From assembly GCA_033977485.1 (NCBI GenBank), contig CM066984.1, forward strand, positions 113,205,251 to 113,269,250: a stretch of 64,000 nt of DNA, in the 5' to 3' direction. Position numbers and translations under genes: made by a program. This DNA comes from Hydrangea macrophylla (lineage: Eukaryota; Streptophyta; Magnoliopsida; Cornales; Hydrangeaceae). Positions 33,505-47,730 of this stretch are shown in pieces. The first letter of the stretch is position 1, and each line of letters opens with the position of its first letter. The notes under the pieces are model-generated. The model searched no databases. It was not told the origin of the DNA and worked only from the letters and a program-made list of their open reading frames with translations.

Positions 33505-35514
33505 ATGTACCCAAACATTACTCTTTCCAATCCTCGGCCTTTTCTCTCTCTAGACTTGAGACTGGGAGAGATGTTGATTCCCAGCATCTCTGTCTCAACT
33601 AAAGTAACTGTTGTAGCTAACATAACGATCACCTCAGGTCCCAAAGTTCAGAAGCAAAAGCCTCTCAATTCAACCCTCAAGTTTCTCTCAAAATCCGGCA
33701 AATTGGACGAAGCTCTTCGTATGATTGAATCTCTACCTTCGAAATCCCAACCAGAACTTGAAACATACTCTCTCCTCCTACATGCCTGTATCTCCAGAAA
33801 GTCCTTAGAACATGGTCAGAGACTCTACCTTCAACTCCTTCTCTCTAGAAACAGAGCCATTCACGATCTTCTCACTAACCCAACTTTGAAGAGCAAGTTC
33901 ATCACTCTCTACTCTGTTTGTGGCCGAATCGATGAGGCTCGTCGTGTTTTCGAAGATGGGTTTGCGGCCAAACACGTCCCTGAGTCAGTCTGGGTGGCCA
34001 TGGCTATTGGGTATACCAGAAATGGGTATCCAAGAGAAGCTTTACTTCTTTATTGTGACATGCTGTGCAGTTTCGTCCAATTGGGTAATTTTGCTTTCTC
34101 AACTGCTCTAAAGGCGTGTTCGCAATTGGTTGACTTGCCGGTTGGTAGAGCAATTCATGCCCAGATCATGAAGTCTAGCGAAGACCCAGATCAGGTTGTA
34201 AGCAATGCTCTTCTTGGGTTGTATGCAGAGTGTGGGTGTTTTGAAGAGGTATTCCAGGTATTTGAAGCAATGCCTCAAAGAAATGTTGTTTCTTGGAACT
34301 CATTGATTGCTTGGTTTGTTCAAAGAGATCACCTAGTTGAGGCTCTTGATACTTTTAGGAGAATGCAAGGAGAGAAAGTGGGATTTAGTTGGGTTACTCT
34401 GACTATAATGTTACCCGTTTGTGCTAGAGTAACAACAATTTTTAGTGGCAAAGAGATACATGCTCAGATTGTAAAATCAACAGCGAATCCAGATGTTCCA
34501 GTGCTAAACTCGCTGCTGGACATGTACGCGAAATGTGGAGCAATGGATTACTGTAGGAGAGTGTTTGATGCAATGCAAAGTAAAGATTTGACGTCTTGGA
34601 ATACCGTGCTTACGGGTTATTCAATCAATGGACAATTTTGGGAAGCAATGAAGTTGTTCAGTGAGATGGTTAATTGTGGCTTTAGTCCTGATGGGGTCAC
34701 CTTTATTGCCTTGTTGTCTGGTTGTAGCCATGCCGGGCTAACAAATGAGGGGCGGGGATTATTTGATACAATGGAAGTAGAGTTTGGAATCTCACCAACG
34801 TTAGAGCATTATGCTTGTTTAGTCGATCTATTAGGAAGAGCTGGGCGAATCGAGGAGGCATTGGAGGTAGTGAAAAACATGCCGATGAAGCCAGGCGGCA
34901 GCATATGGGGATCGTTACTCAATGCGTGCCGAATGTATGGAAATGTTTCTCTTGCAGAGGTTATTGCAAAGCGATTGTTTGAGCTTGAACCAAACAATCC
35001 GGGTAATTATGTGATGCTATCTAATATTTACGCGAATGCAGGGTTGTGGGAGGGGGTTAATATGGTGAGAGAGATGATGGATAAGAGGGATATCAAGAAG
35101 GATGCTGGATGCAGCTGGATATATGTAAAAAACAAAATATATACATTTGTGGCGAGTGGGGTTTTTGAGTTTCGTAGTTCAGATGAGTATAAGAAAGTTT
35201 GGAATGAGTTGACTGAAGCTATGGAAGAAGTTGGCTATGTCCCAAATTCAGGAGTTGTGCTTCACGATGTAAGTGATGAAATGAAGGCAAATTGGGTTTG
35301 CGGGCATAGCGAGCGGCTTGCGACGATGTTTGGACTCATTCACACTAGCTCTGGAATGCCAATTAGGATCACAAAGAATCTTCGTGTTTGTATGGATTGT
35401 CACTCTTGGATGAAGATCGTATCAGAAGTTACAAGCAGAGTGATAATTTTGAGAGACACAAAACGCTTCCACCATTTTGATAAAGGAACTTGTTCTTGCA
35501 AGGATTATTGGTGA
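33505..35514 (+). CDS. CREF3: Pentatricopeptide repeat protein, PLS-E-DYW class (probable chloroplast RNA editing factor, CREF3-like)
   Basis: Binds one or a few organelle transcripts and directs C-to-U editing. A single exon encodes 669 residues: a Ser/Thr-rich N terminus suited to an organelle transit peptide, tandem PPR motifs from about residue 55 (for example NALLGLYAECGCFEEVFQVF, NVVSWNSLIAWFV, NSLLDMYAKCGAMDYCRRVF), E motifs, then a DYW deaminase domain with HSER (H-x-E zinc/catalytic site, about 602), CMDCH (zinc pair, about 631) and the terminal CSCKDYW. From memory the order and wording of the repeats match Arabidopsis At3g14330 (CREF3, reported for psbE editing); orthology and target are inference. 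The start may be residue 1 or Met23 at 33571. Intron-free and uninterrupted, as usual for this family. Confidence 0.93.
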   Translation: MYPNITLSNPRPFLSLDLRLGEMLIPSISVSTKVTVVANITITSGPKVQKQKPLNSTLKFLSKSGKLDEALRMIESLPSKSQPELETYSLLLHACISRKSLEHGQRLYLQLLLSRNRAIHDLLTNPTLKSKFITLYSVCGRIDEARRVFEDGFAAKHVPESVWVAMAIGYTRNGYPREALLLYCDMLCSFVQLGNFAFSTALKACSQLVDLPVGRAIHAQIMKSSEDPDQVVSNALLGLYAECGCFEEVFQVFEAMPQRNVVSWNSLIAWFVQRDHLVEALDTFRRMQGEKVGFSWVTLTIMLPVCARVTTIFSGKEIHAQIVKSTANPDVPVLNSLLDMYAKCGAMDYCRRVFDAMQSKDLTSWNTVLTGYSINGQFWEAMKLFSEMVNCGFSPDGVTFIALLSGCSHAGLTNEGRGLFDTMEVEFGISPTLEHYACLVDLLGRAGRIEEALEVVKNMPMKPGGSIWGSLLNACRMYGNVSLAEVIAKRLFELEPNNPGNYVMLSNIYANAGLWEGVNMVREMMDKRDIKKDAGCSWIYVKNKIYTFVASGVFEFRSSDEYKKVWNELTEAMEEVGYVPNSGVVLHDVSDEMKANWVCGHSERLATMFGLIHTSSGMPIRITKNLRVCMDCHSWMKIVSEVTSRVIILRDTKRFHHFDKGTCSCKDYW

Positions 35515-36662
35515 TTATGTAACAAAGTACAGTTCTTTATATCCTTCAATGTTTCAAATTCTTGCTGTTGCGAGTTTATTTACACAGTTTATTCTTTGAA
35601 TGTTCTTACTATATTCCATTATTGAGAATAAAGTAGATGCAATGTTAAGAGCTGATGATTTGTATTTTTATGGTTGTGTTGATTTCTGGAGAAAAATCTG
35701 AGATGTACTAATAGAATGTCCTTGGCAAGAGGTCATGTACTGTTATTTTACATCGGTCTAGGGGTACCAAATTGCTTCCGTTAGTGAGGTATGCCAGGCA
35801 TCTTTAATACCTTTGGATGAGTATAATGTACTTATATTTTTGCTTGTTGATCATGAGCAAATGTATTACTCATAGTCTCATGGAGATACCGAGATACTTC
35901 CTTTTTTGGTGGGTTGGGGAAATCCGAAGGGATGTAGTTGACAATGGAATTTTTGTTCACCTACAATAAACTATTCCTCCACGAAAAAATATCCCATGTG
36001 ATTTCTCCTTCACTAAGCGACTCACCTAATGTTCTAATCATTATGGGCGTCGCACGGGTGTGCCGGTCACATGAGAGAGTTTCTCCACCTCATGTGCCTA
36101 CGGTCTACGGAAGACTTGGAGGTAGGAATTCTATTCAATACCTCAAATGTGTCTTACCAGCCAGGCTATGTGGCACCTTCTAAGATGATGTGTTTTAAGG
36201 CATCTCCCTGTTGGTGGAGCTAGTTGATTCTGGTAGTTTGAGCCTCAAAGTGCTAAATTAACTACTGAATTACTACCATATAAATGTCTTTTGATATTTG
36301 AAGAATCCAAAGACTTCTAACACTTTGAATAACAAACATTTGAATGCTCATCGTTTGAGTTAAAAAAAACATACTTATCTTGAGTTAAAAGCGATGGACG
36401 ATGGACCAAAACATAACCTAGGGAACCCCACCTTGGAAAGAAAGAAGACAAACTCTAGGCATAGAGTTAAACAAACGTTGTATATAGAAAATTAATATTA
36501 TTCGTTCCACTTTGTTACAATATTAATACGGAATTGCTATGTACACAACTACTTTTGCTATGTACACCGCTCAATTTTATAAAAGTGAGATTTTTTTTAA
36601 AAAAAAATGAGTAAAATAAAGGAATTTGGGTGTATATAACAATTCCCTATTAATAACATAAC
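35515..36662. other. PPR 3' flank and intergenic DNA
   Basis: AT-rich sequence with no further gene recognised. A short GC-richer patch near 36045-36130 (GGGCGTCGCACGGGTGTGCC) has no identifiable domain. Confidence 0.4.
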
Positions 36663-37738
36663 CAGGCCCGGCCCTGGGCAAAGGCAACAAAGGCCAATGC
36701 CTAGGGCCCCAAATCCAATGACATTTTTTAGGGCCCCCAAACTTTTGAAACCAGACCACTAGTGGTAATTATGTTTCTGCAATACAACTAGTAGTAATTA
36801 GGCCCATTTTTTCAGCCCAATTTCAAGAGAATCTAAACTATAAAATACACATTTTCATCTTCCCCAAACGGACCCTAGTCCTAGTCCCTATCTCAATCTA
36901 ACTCTGAGAGTTTTTACCCCCAAAAAAAAAAAAAAAAACCCTCTTCTGAGAGTAAAAAATCAAGGCCTAAAATACACCTTCTCTCCTAGTTCTCAGTAGA
37001 CAGTTCAGAACTTTGTGGATTTTCTATTTGTTTATGTTTGATTAGTAGTGTAGTGTCCTAAGTTGACCAATAGTTACTTCAACCATTTTCTTTGAATCTG
37101 AATTCTAAGAGCATCTCTAATGTAAGATGTCATTTTATCCATATCAAATCTATATTTTGGCATTGTTACAGGGTTTAAATACTATATTTTGACATTTCTA
37201 CTCCAATGCTACATTCTAAATAAATGCTATTTTATGACACGTTGGCTATTATTGTTATACTTTAAGTTGTGTTTTTTGTACACCTTTTTATTGAAATGAT
37301 TGCAAAAGTTAAATTATAGCATTAATCCAAAAGAAAACCTCTCCAATGCACCTTCTATCACTCTTCTCAAATTATAGCAATGCTTTTCTTGCACTCAAAT
37401 TTGAGAGAGAGAATTACATTGTTATTTTTTGAGAGGAGGAATAGGAGTGCATTGAAGAGGTGCTTTTGAGTATCCATGCTATAATTTGACTATAGCATAA
37501 AAAATGAAAGATGCATTGGAGATGCTCTAGTTCGTTGAAGTATTGGACAATTTGCTACCTAAAATTGTGCAAATTTGTTGAAGTATTGGGCATTTTGCTG
37601 CTTAAAATTTTCCTATATAGTTAATCCTGCGAGCGTTCCCCTACCTAAAAAAATATTGCTTAGTTTTGTATATGAGGGCCCCAATTGCGACTTCAGCCTA
37701 GGGCCTCAAAACCTCAGGGCCGGCCCTGAACATAACAA
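36663..37738. mobile_element. Non-autonomous hAT element, palindromic ends, perfect 8-bp target duplication
   Basis: Ends CAGGCCCGGCCCTG and CAGGGCCGGCCCTG; AACATAAC flanks both sides exactly (36655-36662 and 37739-37746). Subterminal GGGCCCC blocks occur at both ends. It holds a nested MITE at 37109-37527 and no transposase. Confidence 0.93.
37109..37527. mobile_element. MITE nested in the hAT element
   Basis: Starts GAGCATCTCTAATG and ends CATTGGAGATGCTC (inverse ends). Flanks are TAA and TAG, so the duplication is imperfect. The interior carries ATAGCAT-type inverse segments. Confidence 0.7.
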
Positions 37739-38229
37739 GATAAGGCCCAAATAACTAATGTCCATGCAAGATAAGTGTAAACAAAAAAACTCAGTAAATC
37801 CTAAAAAACTAAAGAATCAAGTAACATAATAAAATTGGAAAATTAACTAAAAGTCCCTTGAAGTAATACTTTTAAGCCATAAGTTCAGCCCAATTTCTAA
37901 TAAGATAATTTTTGGGACACATAAGAATCTCACAAAAACAAGATACATAAATTTTATGTGTCTCTCTCCTATGTGGACTCCACAGTCACTGTGGACCCCA
38001 CCAAAAGAGACATAAACATATTATGATTTATGTATCTTATTTTTTTGATATTCTTATATGCCACAAGAGTTATTCTTTCTAATAACACTAGGGCTGAATT
38101 AAATATGTCGTAAGTCCATTTTCAAGTTTAAGAAAAAAATCATTGACACAACTACCCCATCTTTGTCTCACGCTCTGCTCCTTCTCTCTCACGCTTGCTT
38201 CTTGCACACTACTACCATAGCCCCAAAGC

Positions 38230-38614
38230 CAGGGACGGGTCTACAAAAGGGCAAAGGGGGACTCAAGCCCCCTCTTGATTTTTGAAAAATATTATATATA
38301 CCCTAAAATAAAGTATATTTTTATATTTAAGCCCCCCTTTTAAATTAAAAAATTCTCTATTTTACACTTAAGCCCCCCCTCAAGTATGAAACATTCAACC
38401 TTTAGGTCTCAATTTGTAGAAATAATGTGTCATTTTATAGTACATTTGGTGTCAATCAATATTAAGTTTTCTAATTCCTTCATCCGTCCAAAAAATATGA
38501 ATAAATAGATCCAAAAAAATTGCCTCGGGGGCACTGCCCCCGAACCCCCGTAAACTCACTACCTTTTCACCCCTACCAAGCCCCCCCAACTCCAATTTTC
38601 TACATCCGTCCCTG
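38230..38614. mobile_element. 385-bp non-autonomous hAT MITE, perfect 8-bp target duplication
   Basis: Starts CAGGGACGGGTCTAC and ends GTAGA-type inverse ACATCCGTCCCTG; CCCAAAGC flanks both sides (38222-38229 and 38615-38622). Interior has AAGCCCCCCTT blocks. Confidence 0.93.
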
Positions 38615-39413
38615 CCCAAAGCCCATCGGTGACTCGTCTGAGATCGGAGTAGTCCAGCCCGTGAGCATCCCGGACGTTGCCTTGTCAGAGATTGATTGGC
38701 CAGCTTGCTGTGGTTAGTTATTAGATTTGGGACGAAAGGCTTCTTTGCATCGGAGCAGAGCCTGCCAACCGTCATTGCGATAGCCAAATGTTGGTTCTCA
38801 AAGCTTTGTTACTCTCTCTCTCTCTCTCTCTCTCTCTCGGGATTTTTTTTGGGTCTGATCAATGAGTGGATATTGAAGTAGAGAAACCCACTAAATTCGT
38901 AAAGATGATTGACGTACCTATATATAGCCTGGGTCTGCACGTTTGCTTTGTACTCAGTGAGCATGTTGAGGATAAATATTGACAGAGAATATATGAAGAA
39001 AGCTTTAATAAATCTTGGTACAACCAACATGGGCCACCTTGGCCTCCCAAAGGGGTTAGGGGTCGAAATTTTCCCGGGATCGTGTAAATTAGTTGAAGGG
39101 ATAGATCTTAAAATGGACTTTAAAAATGTCCAGTTTGGTGTGGGTTCAGATTCTACCGCTAGTTTGTCTTCCTGATTTACGTGGTGCGTGTGTTGTGTGG
39201 TCGGTGCACGTGCCCGGGGTTTGCCCTTTGTTCTACTCCGATAAAAACAACAATAGGTATCGATCCCGAAGTCGCGGAGAACAGACATGGAGATTTGTCC
39301 TCGTATCCCAAAAAAAAAAAAATTACATGGGCCACATGGCATTGTGCAAGGTAAAGAGTTTATCTATGACTACAAACATGCTTGCTTGCTTCGATTCAAA
39401 AGCCTCCTGTAAG
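38615..39413. other. Intergenic with a (CT)n microsatellite; 27-bp repeat partner
   Basis: A CT run lies at about 38813-38838. GGATATTGAAGTAGAGAAAC plus CCACTA at about 38868-38894 recurs at 41010, beyond the next hAT element. No gene recognised. Confidence 0.5.
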
Positions 39414-40994
39414 CGAGGCCGGCCCTGACTTATCTGGGGCCCAAAGCAAATTCTAAAGACTGGGCCTATACATATTCAAATATTTTGTTTTTACTATTTT
39501 ATTTCCTAGAACCTACATTATATCAAATTATCTTCAAAAATATGTTTACATTAATTAAGAAAAAAAAAATTAATACATGACATAGCAATGATAAAATTTT
39601 CACTTATTGCTTTTTATTTCAACAAAATTCAGTATACAACAAGGGCACTTTCACGATGTGCCTGTGTGATGTTTCAACTTTCACCGGGGGAGGGGGATAA
39701 TCGAAAATGGTGAATGTGCGACACTTTCATGGTGTGCATGTGTGATGTTTCAGCTTTCACGTTCTTAGTAATGGGCTATCATGGTGATAATGCTTGGTGA
39801 TTCAAAAGCAAAAGAGATAGATAGTGAACTCTTTGGAGTTCAAGTTCGAAAGTTTTTGTGTTTCTTTTTCTTTAAGTGCTATTGAGTTATTGGTCTAAAC
39901 TAACATAATTTGTTATTTTTATGTAAGATTTGGACCCTTTGAGCTTGGGTGGGACCAATGTTCTAAAAATCGCTAGGCGGTAGACGAGCAGTGGAAGGGG
40001 ACCTGGGCGGGGCCTAGGCAGAAAATTTATTTTTAGACAATTAATAATATAGAGACAATTCTAATATGTAAAAAACAATTCACATTATCAACAAACTAAG
40101 TTTTTAACTCTTATTCTCCATATCCCTCGAATGCTTTCTCTCCATCGGACTCAAACTCATACTCGTACACTCATCACCCTCTTCTTCTGTATCCTCATTC
40201 GATACAAAATCGACTTCACATTTTCCATCTTTTCCAAAAATACACTTGATTTAATTTAATTTCATTTTACTAAATTACAGTCTCACCCCCGTATTTAAAA
40301 AAAACTTTATTTTAGAAAAGACCCACCTATGTCTGCCAAGTGTCACGGACAACCAATTTGGAGGGCCAAAGCTTGGACACAAGTCATGGGTTTGCTTAGC
40401 GTAAAAGATGTTGGTGGAGGCTTGGGCGTTCTGTAAGGGTACGGAGTGTTCTAGAGTACGTAGTCCGAAATGGTTTGGATACATCTTGAGAAGTTTTGAA
40501 AGTCCTAGAGAGTTTCTAAAAGGATTCGAAAGAGTCCAGAAGAGTCTAGGAGATTGGAGACAGGTTTGCAAGATCGTGGAAGGTTCTAGAAAGCTTTAGA
40601 GGATTGTGGAAGGCTGCTATGGTCTAGGAGTGAATGGAAGTCTCTAGAAACTAGTGGAAGCTTGTGGAGAATGTTAGAGTCCTAAGGGTGCTCAAGAATG
40701 TTCAGGAAACTCGTTGAATATCGTTGGATCAAGAACATCCTATGCGCCCATAAGGGAGGGATGGCTATAAAATGGGGTAGGCTTCATTTATACATGCACA
40801 CATAAATTGAGAGAACTCAATTGTAGGATAAGAGCAATTAAGAACTAGTGAGGTAGAAGGTTTATAGTGTCTAGGTTTGTAAACATATACCCATAAGGGT
40901 ATAACGATTGGAGTTGAAAAGGGCCCCTCAAATTCATCAAAATTTGGGGGCCCAAAGCGGTTGCTTTGCCGGCTTGTGCCCAGGGCCGGCCCTG
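39414..40994. mobile_element. 1.58-kb non-autonomous hAT element with palindromic right end
   Basis: Left end CGAGGCCGGCCCTG, right end CAGGGCCGGCCCTG. Flanking 8-mers CCTGTAAG (39406-39413) and CTTGTAAG (40995-41002) match at 7 of 8. Subterminal GGGGCCCAAAGC occurs at both ends. The right third (about 40400-40870) looks like a captured LTR or promoter fragment rich in TCTAGA/TCTAGAA. Confidence 0.85.
40584..40773 (+). promoter_or_regulatory. Heat-shock-element-like sites upstream of a TATA box
   Basis: GAATGTTCAGGAA at 40696-40708 fits the trimeric heat-shock element GAAnnTTCnnGAA exactly. TTCTAGAA at 40584-40591 is a dimer. TATAAAAT lies at 40766-40773, 57 bp after the trimer. It is probably a remnant of an LTR promoter inside the hAT element. 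Activity is inferred only. Confidence 0.45.
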
Positions 40995-41002
40995 CTTGTA
41001 AG

Positions 41003-41572
41003 TAGATATGGATATTGAAGTAGAGAAACCCACTATAAATATAAGCAACACTTAAATATAAGTATGATACCGACACGACAAATTCTAACGATTAGGACGC
41101 AGATACAACAAATAATAAACATATATTTATATTAAAAATCATGTGTTGTCAGAAAACCATTTGATCTATTCTAAAACTAGGATGCCTAATTATCTTCACT
41201 TTGAAAAATCCTAGCTACTTGTAATTTTAAGATGTCTAAGTATTCTAAATTTAAAATGACCATTTTGTCAGTTCCAAGAATCCTAATTGCAATTTGTACA
41301 TATCATTAGAAGGCCCCCATTCACTACCAACTTCTACTTTGGTGTGCCAGACATGTGTCGCGAAGTGTCCAACATGTGCTTCCATTTTGGTATGTTTGAT
41401 ACGTGTCAAAGAGTGTCCTAGACGGTGTCAGACACGGTCACATGACACTTCTAGTAGTATTTGTGCTTTCTAAGGGGAAAACTAACATGAGCTGCCAATA
41501 GTGACTTTGAATTTTCGACTAGAATCTTGAATGTGATTTGATGGATTTCTTGTTTGTCTTACCTGCTCACTT
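41003..41572. other. Intergenic, no gene seen
   Basis: AT-rich, with short repeats around GTGTCGCGAAGTGTCC and GTGTCAAAGAGTGTCC (about 41355-41440). It begins with the second copy of the GGATATTGAAGTAGAGAAAC repeat. Confidence 0.4.
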
Positions 41573-42450
41573 CAAGTGCTTGAGACTGAAATTTAGTTAG
41601 AAACTGAAGACCTTCAAGAGCTACAGGTTGCCCGTCTAGAAGTTGTTTTTGTCTATCTAAGGAAATCCCAACTATATCCAGCTGGGATTTCCATCCCTTC
41701 TTCCAATTTTTCCTTCAATTTTGCTTGTCCCTCATAAATTAAGTTCAGATTGAGTAGACGCAATTTCCTTAGAATTGTCATGAATTGCTTCTGAGTGCTT
41801 CAACACAAAATTACCACGATCTTCAATGTTCTTTGAAGTTTGATCCAGATTTTGGGTTCGAATATCAATAGCAAAGAGTTGTGAATTTGATTTGAACTCT
41901 GTAACAATTTCTCCGATCTCGCTTGTATATTTTCTAACTTGTCTTCTGCGAATTTTGCAGACTTCTTCAATTCAGTCACCAATCTCTCTGTTTGATGCTT
42001 CAATGCATCGGTCCTGTAACACCACCAAAAAAAAAAAAGAATAAAAACCCAATCATTTTATAAATCGAACTATGTTAGATTTAGTGAGAGAACGTATTAA
42101 AATACTTTAACTGTAATTGATGGAAAATGGAATTGGTCTCGAGATAAAGATAAGTTCTATACGCATTCTCATTCAAGTTTTTTAGGCATCCCACCATATT
42201 GGATTTTGAGTCACGGCAAGGAAAAGCTGCCCTACCCGAGTCCTTTTGAAAGCAATCTCTATGATGCCTAACAAATCTAGACCTCTTCTCTTCAACAGCG
42301 TTATATCAGAACACCCCGAAAAGAGATTCTGAAAAAGCATTTTGCCAACAAGAACTCGATCCTACTAATTTTGCTTTAGCTTTCGTTACCAATTCGACTC
42401 CTGCTGGTTGTTGAGAGTTTCCATGGAGAATTCAGCAACTCCCTCGATAA
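41573..42450 (-). pseudogene. GEX1: GEX1 (gamete expressed 1, nuclear fusion protein) pseudogene, two exons
   Basis: GEX1/Brambleberry/Kar5 proteins act in nuclear-envelope fusion during fertilisation. The upstream exon (about 42111-42450) reads VAEFSMETLNN, then after a frameshift VELVTKAKAKLVGSSSCWQN, a stop, EEKRSR, and ETNSIFHQLQ. The next exon (41573-42013) follows a TTACAG acceptor and reads TDALKHQTERLVTELKKSAK, EDKLENIQARSEKLL, then after shifts DIRTQNLDQTSKNIED and SLDRQKQLLDGQPVALEG, ending at a GTAAGA donor. At least three frameshifts and a stop are present, and the first exon's donor has lost its GT (CAGTTAAAG). Introns are retained, so this is a decayed gene copy and not a retrocopy. 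Exons on both sides are missing. Identity rests on recalled family sequence. Confidence 0.82.
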
Positions 42451-43641
42451 AAAGCTGTGAGTTTTGTCCTTAGAATTAGAGTTTTTTTGTAGATCGAAGA
42501 AGACCATCCCCATGAATGCCAGGTTTGTGAATGCAAACTAGAACCAAAAGAAACAGACAAAGAGGGCTATTATAGTAACCCATCTGTATTTATTTGGTTA
42601 TTGTTGATTTACTATGTGAATCTATCACCTATTTTAATAAACCTAAGTTAGACAGCTCAAACAAGTCAAGTGTAAGTAACAGAGACTCCAAATATATTGC
42701 TAGAATAGTCAGATATGCGCGCACACACACACACACACTCATACAAAGTGACTTGTAGCGCAAGAAGGTAGCCGAATGACCAGTTATGATCTGAAAAGGA
42801 CAAGTTTGGAAGGAATTGAATACAAAATGAGTAAAAAAACATTGAGAAAGATTGACATGAGAATTTATCTACATAGAGCAAGTCTAAATTGATTGGGCAC
42901 AAAGCTGAGTTCGGTTTGGTTATTATTGGACATATCCACTAAATGTAGTAAACAACATAAATACTGTTCAGTAATAGTTTTATTATTTAATATTAATTGG
43001 GATGACATTTGTGTCCAATTGGATAGTCCACGTGTAAAAAAGATAAGTATATTAAACTAAAACGTGTAGAATTGTAAATGGACTAGCTTAGGGAAATCGG
43101 ATGAACATCAATTTTAACTAAATAGGTAAGGATGAGTCAAAAGAACTCATGTGTTGGAGGGACACATGATAGGACACGTCGCACTCATTGGTTATCTCTA
43201 TCCTTAGATTTAACTAGCATATAAGTGATCATATGAATAAGGATGATGATATAAAAAAGGAGATGCTAGGACTAGGGGGAGGACAATTCAGCTAGGAACT
43301 GTTTGATATCATGAAAAGCTTGAAACCAAGAGACATGGAGATATAAGAAGTAGAAACTAGAAAGAGTTTTTGGGAATTGCTCAATTTGATTGTAGTTGCA
43401 GGGAGTTTGAGAAGTGGTTGAGAATCGTAGAAATGGACTAAATTCAAATAGGGGTGTGACACTTTATTTGTTTATTTTGCATAATGGATTTGATTATTTA
43501 AAAGGAAGCAAGGAAATGCTTCCTACATTTAGAGTCCTCTGGACAGCTGATGTGACCAATGAAAGATGCAACAAGACCAGGCTATAAAAGGTATATCTGG
43601 GGTGGTGTTGTAATTTAAAAGATCATTTTACCACTGATTCA
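42451..43641. other. Intergenic, no gene recognised
   Basis: AT-rich. A (CA)n microsatellite lies at about 42718-42737. Nothing else identifiable. Confidence 0.4.
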
Positions 43642-43826
43642 GTGAGGCTTTGTGTGGTTCTTGGATTTACCGAGGAAAAATAAAAGAAATCATAGAGGAA
43701 AATATTTTTCTTTGTTCGATTAATAAGAAAAACATGAGAAAAATAAGAGAGAAAAGAGAAGAAAAAGAAAACACGAGCGAACTAGTTTTCCTTTCCCTCA
43801 CGTAATCCATGAACCAAGCAATGCCT
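43642..43826. mobile_element. MITE (GGCTTTGTGTGGTTCTTGG ends), short diverged copy
   Basis: The left end GGCTTTGTGTGGTTCTTGG and the right end AATCCATGAACCAAGCAATGCC are loosely inverse. Interior ACTAGTTTTCC matches the neighbour at 43938-44312. Confidence 0.55.
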
Positions 43827-43937
43827 AAGTGGTGTTGAATTACAAGTCTGGTAATTCAAATAATGTGGGCCACTAATTGTCACTTGTAAAAAGAAAAAAA
43901 GAATGAGAGATTATGGAGGGAAAAATAAAGAGATTCA

Positions 43938-44060
43938 GGCTATGTTTGGTCCTTGGATTTAGTGAGGAAAAAGAAAAGAAAACATAGGGGAAACAAATTT
44001 CCTTTGTTTGGTTAACAAGGAAAACAATGAGGGCAATAAGAAAAATAAATAAATAAATAA

Positions 44061-44102
<42 letters not shown>

Positions 44103-44312
44103 ATTTGAGAGATATACTAAACATTTTGAATGTTGTGAGTCATTTCCCTTACTCTTTTCTTGTAGTACAATTATAATTTACAAAATTTTCATTTTTAAAG
44201 GTTATTTAAGCATGAAGGAAAACGCAAGGAAAACAAGAGGGCACTAGTTTTCCTTCTTGTATTTCTTTCCCTTTTTCTTTTCCCTCTCTAAATCCATAAG
44301 CCAAATAGAGCC
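43938..44312. mobile_element. 375-bp MITE of the same family
   Basis: Starts GGCTATGTTTGGTCCTTGG and ends AAGCCAAATAGAGCC, with TCA on both sides (43935-43937 and 44313-44315). It contains a (GA)n run at about 44064-44099. Probably PIF/Harbinger (3-bp target). Confidence 0.7.
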
Positions 44313-44950
44313 TCAATGTTGTGTGAAAAGAAAGAAAAATAGTCACATATACCAATACTCAGCCATTAATTTTACTAGCCATTTACGGAAAAATAGTCCT
44401 ATCTTCCCTGTAATTATTATAAGTTACAGAATATGTAATATTCAAGTATTAATATCTTGAATATTTTTTTCCTCTCTGCAGAACAAGAAGAAGCTCACTG
44501 GTTCCCAGTTATTCCGGAAAAGAAAAAAGAAAACTGAAAACCTCTTTAGGACCCGAACTTCTTAGTTTTTGTATTTGTTGCTCTGTAAATTCTCAGTGAC
44601 TCTCTCTCTCTCTCTCTGATTAAAAAAAAGATCTCTCTCTGTTAGGTGGAAAATACCCTTGTATTGAAACTTGGTTACAAATTTTGTAAAAGAGTCAGGT
44701 TTTCCCTTCTAAAAATACCAAATTTATTGTATACATACAACATCCAACTTCAACTTCATAGTTCATACAAACAACCAAAAAAGTTTTAAAAACACATACT
44801 TACTGCAAGATTACCGAACCGAAATTGTGTGGAATTAATAGACAAGTCAACCTTGCCAAATGTAGTACAAAGGTTTTCAATGCATCTTTGTGACACTGAA
44901 ACGCTTGAAAGTTGTTGAGCATGATCACATGTTATAGTTTCGCGAATCTT

Positions 44951-47516
<2,566 letters not shown>

Positions 47517-47730
47517 CTGTTCCGCAAACACAACATAGAAGACATTACAACTTGTCTTAATGTTTTATAAGGATGTATGTTTTAGCTTTTTAGATTATAT
47601 CTTTTAAACCATGAATATCAGGCTATGAACATGCTTGGTTCAGCTTTTTAGAAGCATTGATTAAATTGTAGTGGTGCTTGGTAACATAAACCGTCAAATA
47701 GCTTATTTATGTGTAATTGTCCAAAATATC

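Noticed and set aside
36577..36759. 60-residue frame spanning a hAT end
   Set aside because: It crosses the transposon border and lies in the inverted repeat; it is not coding.
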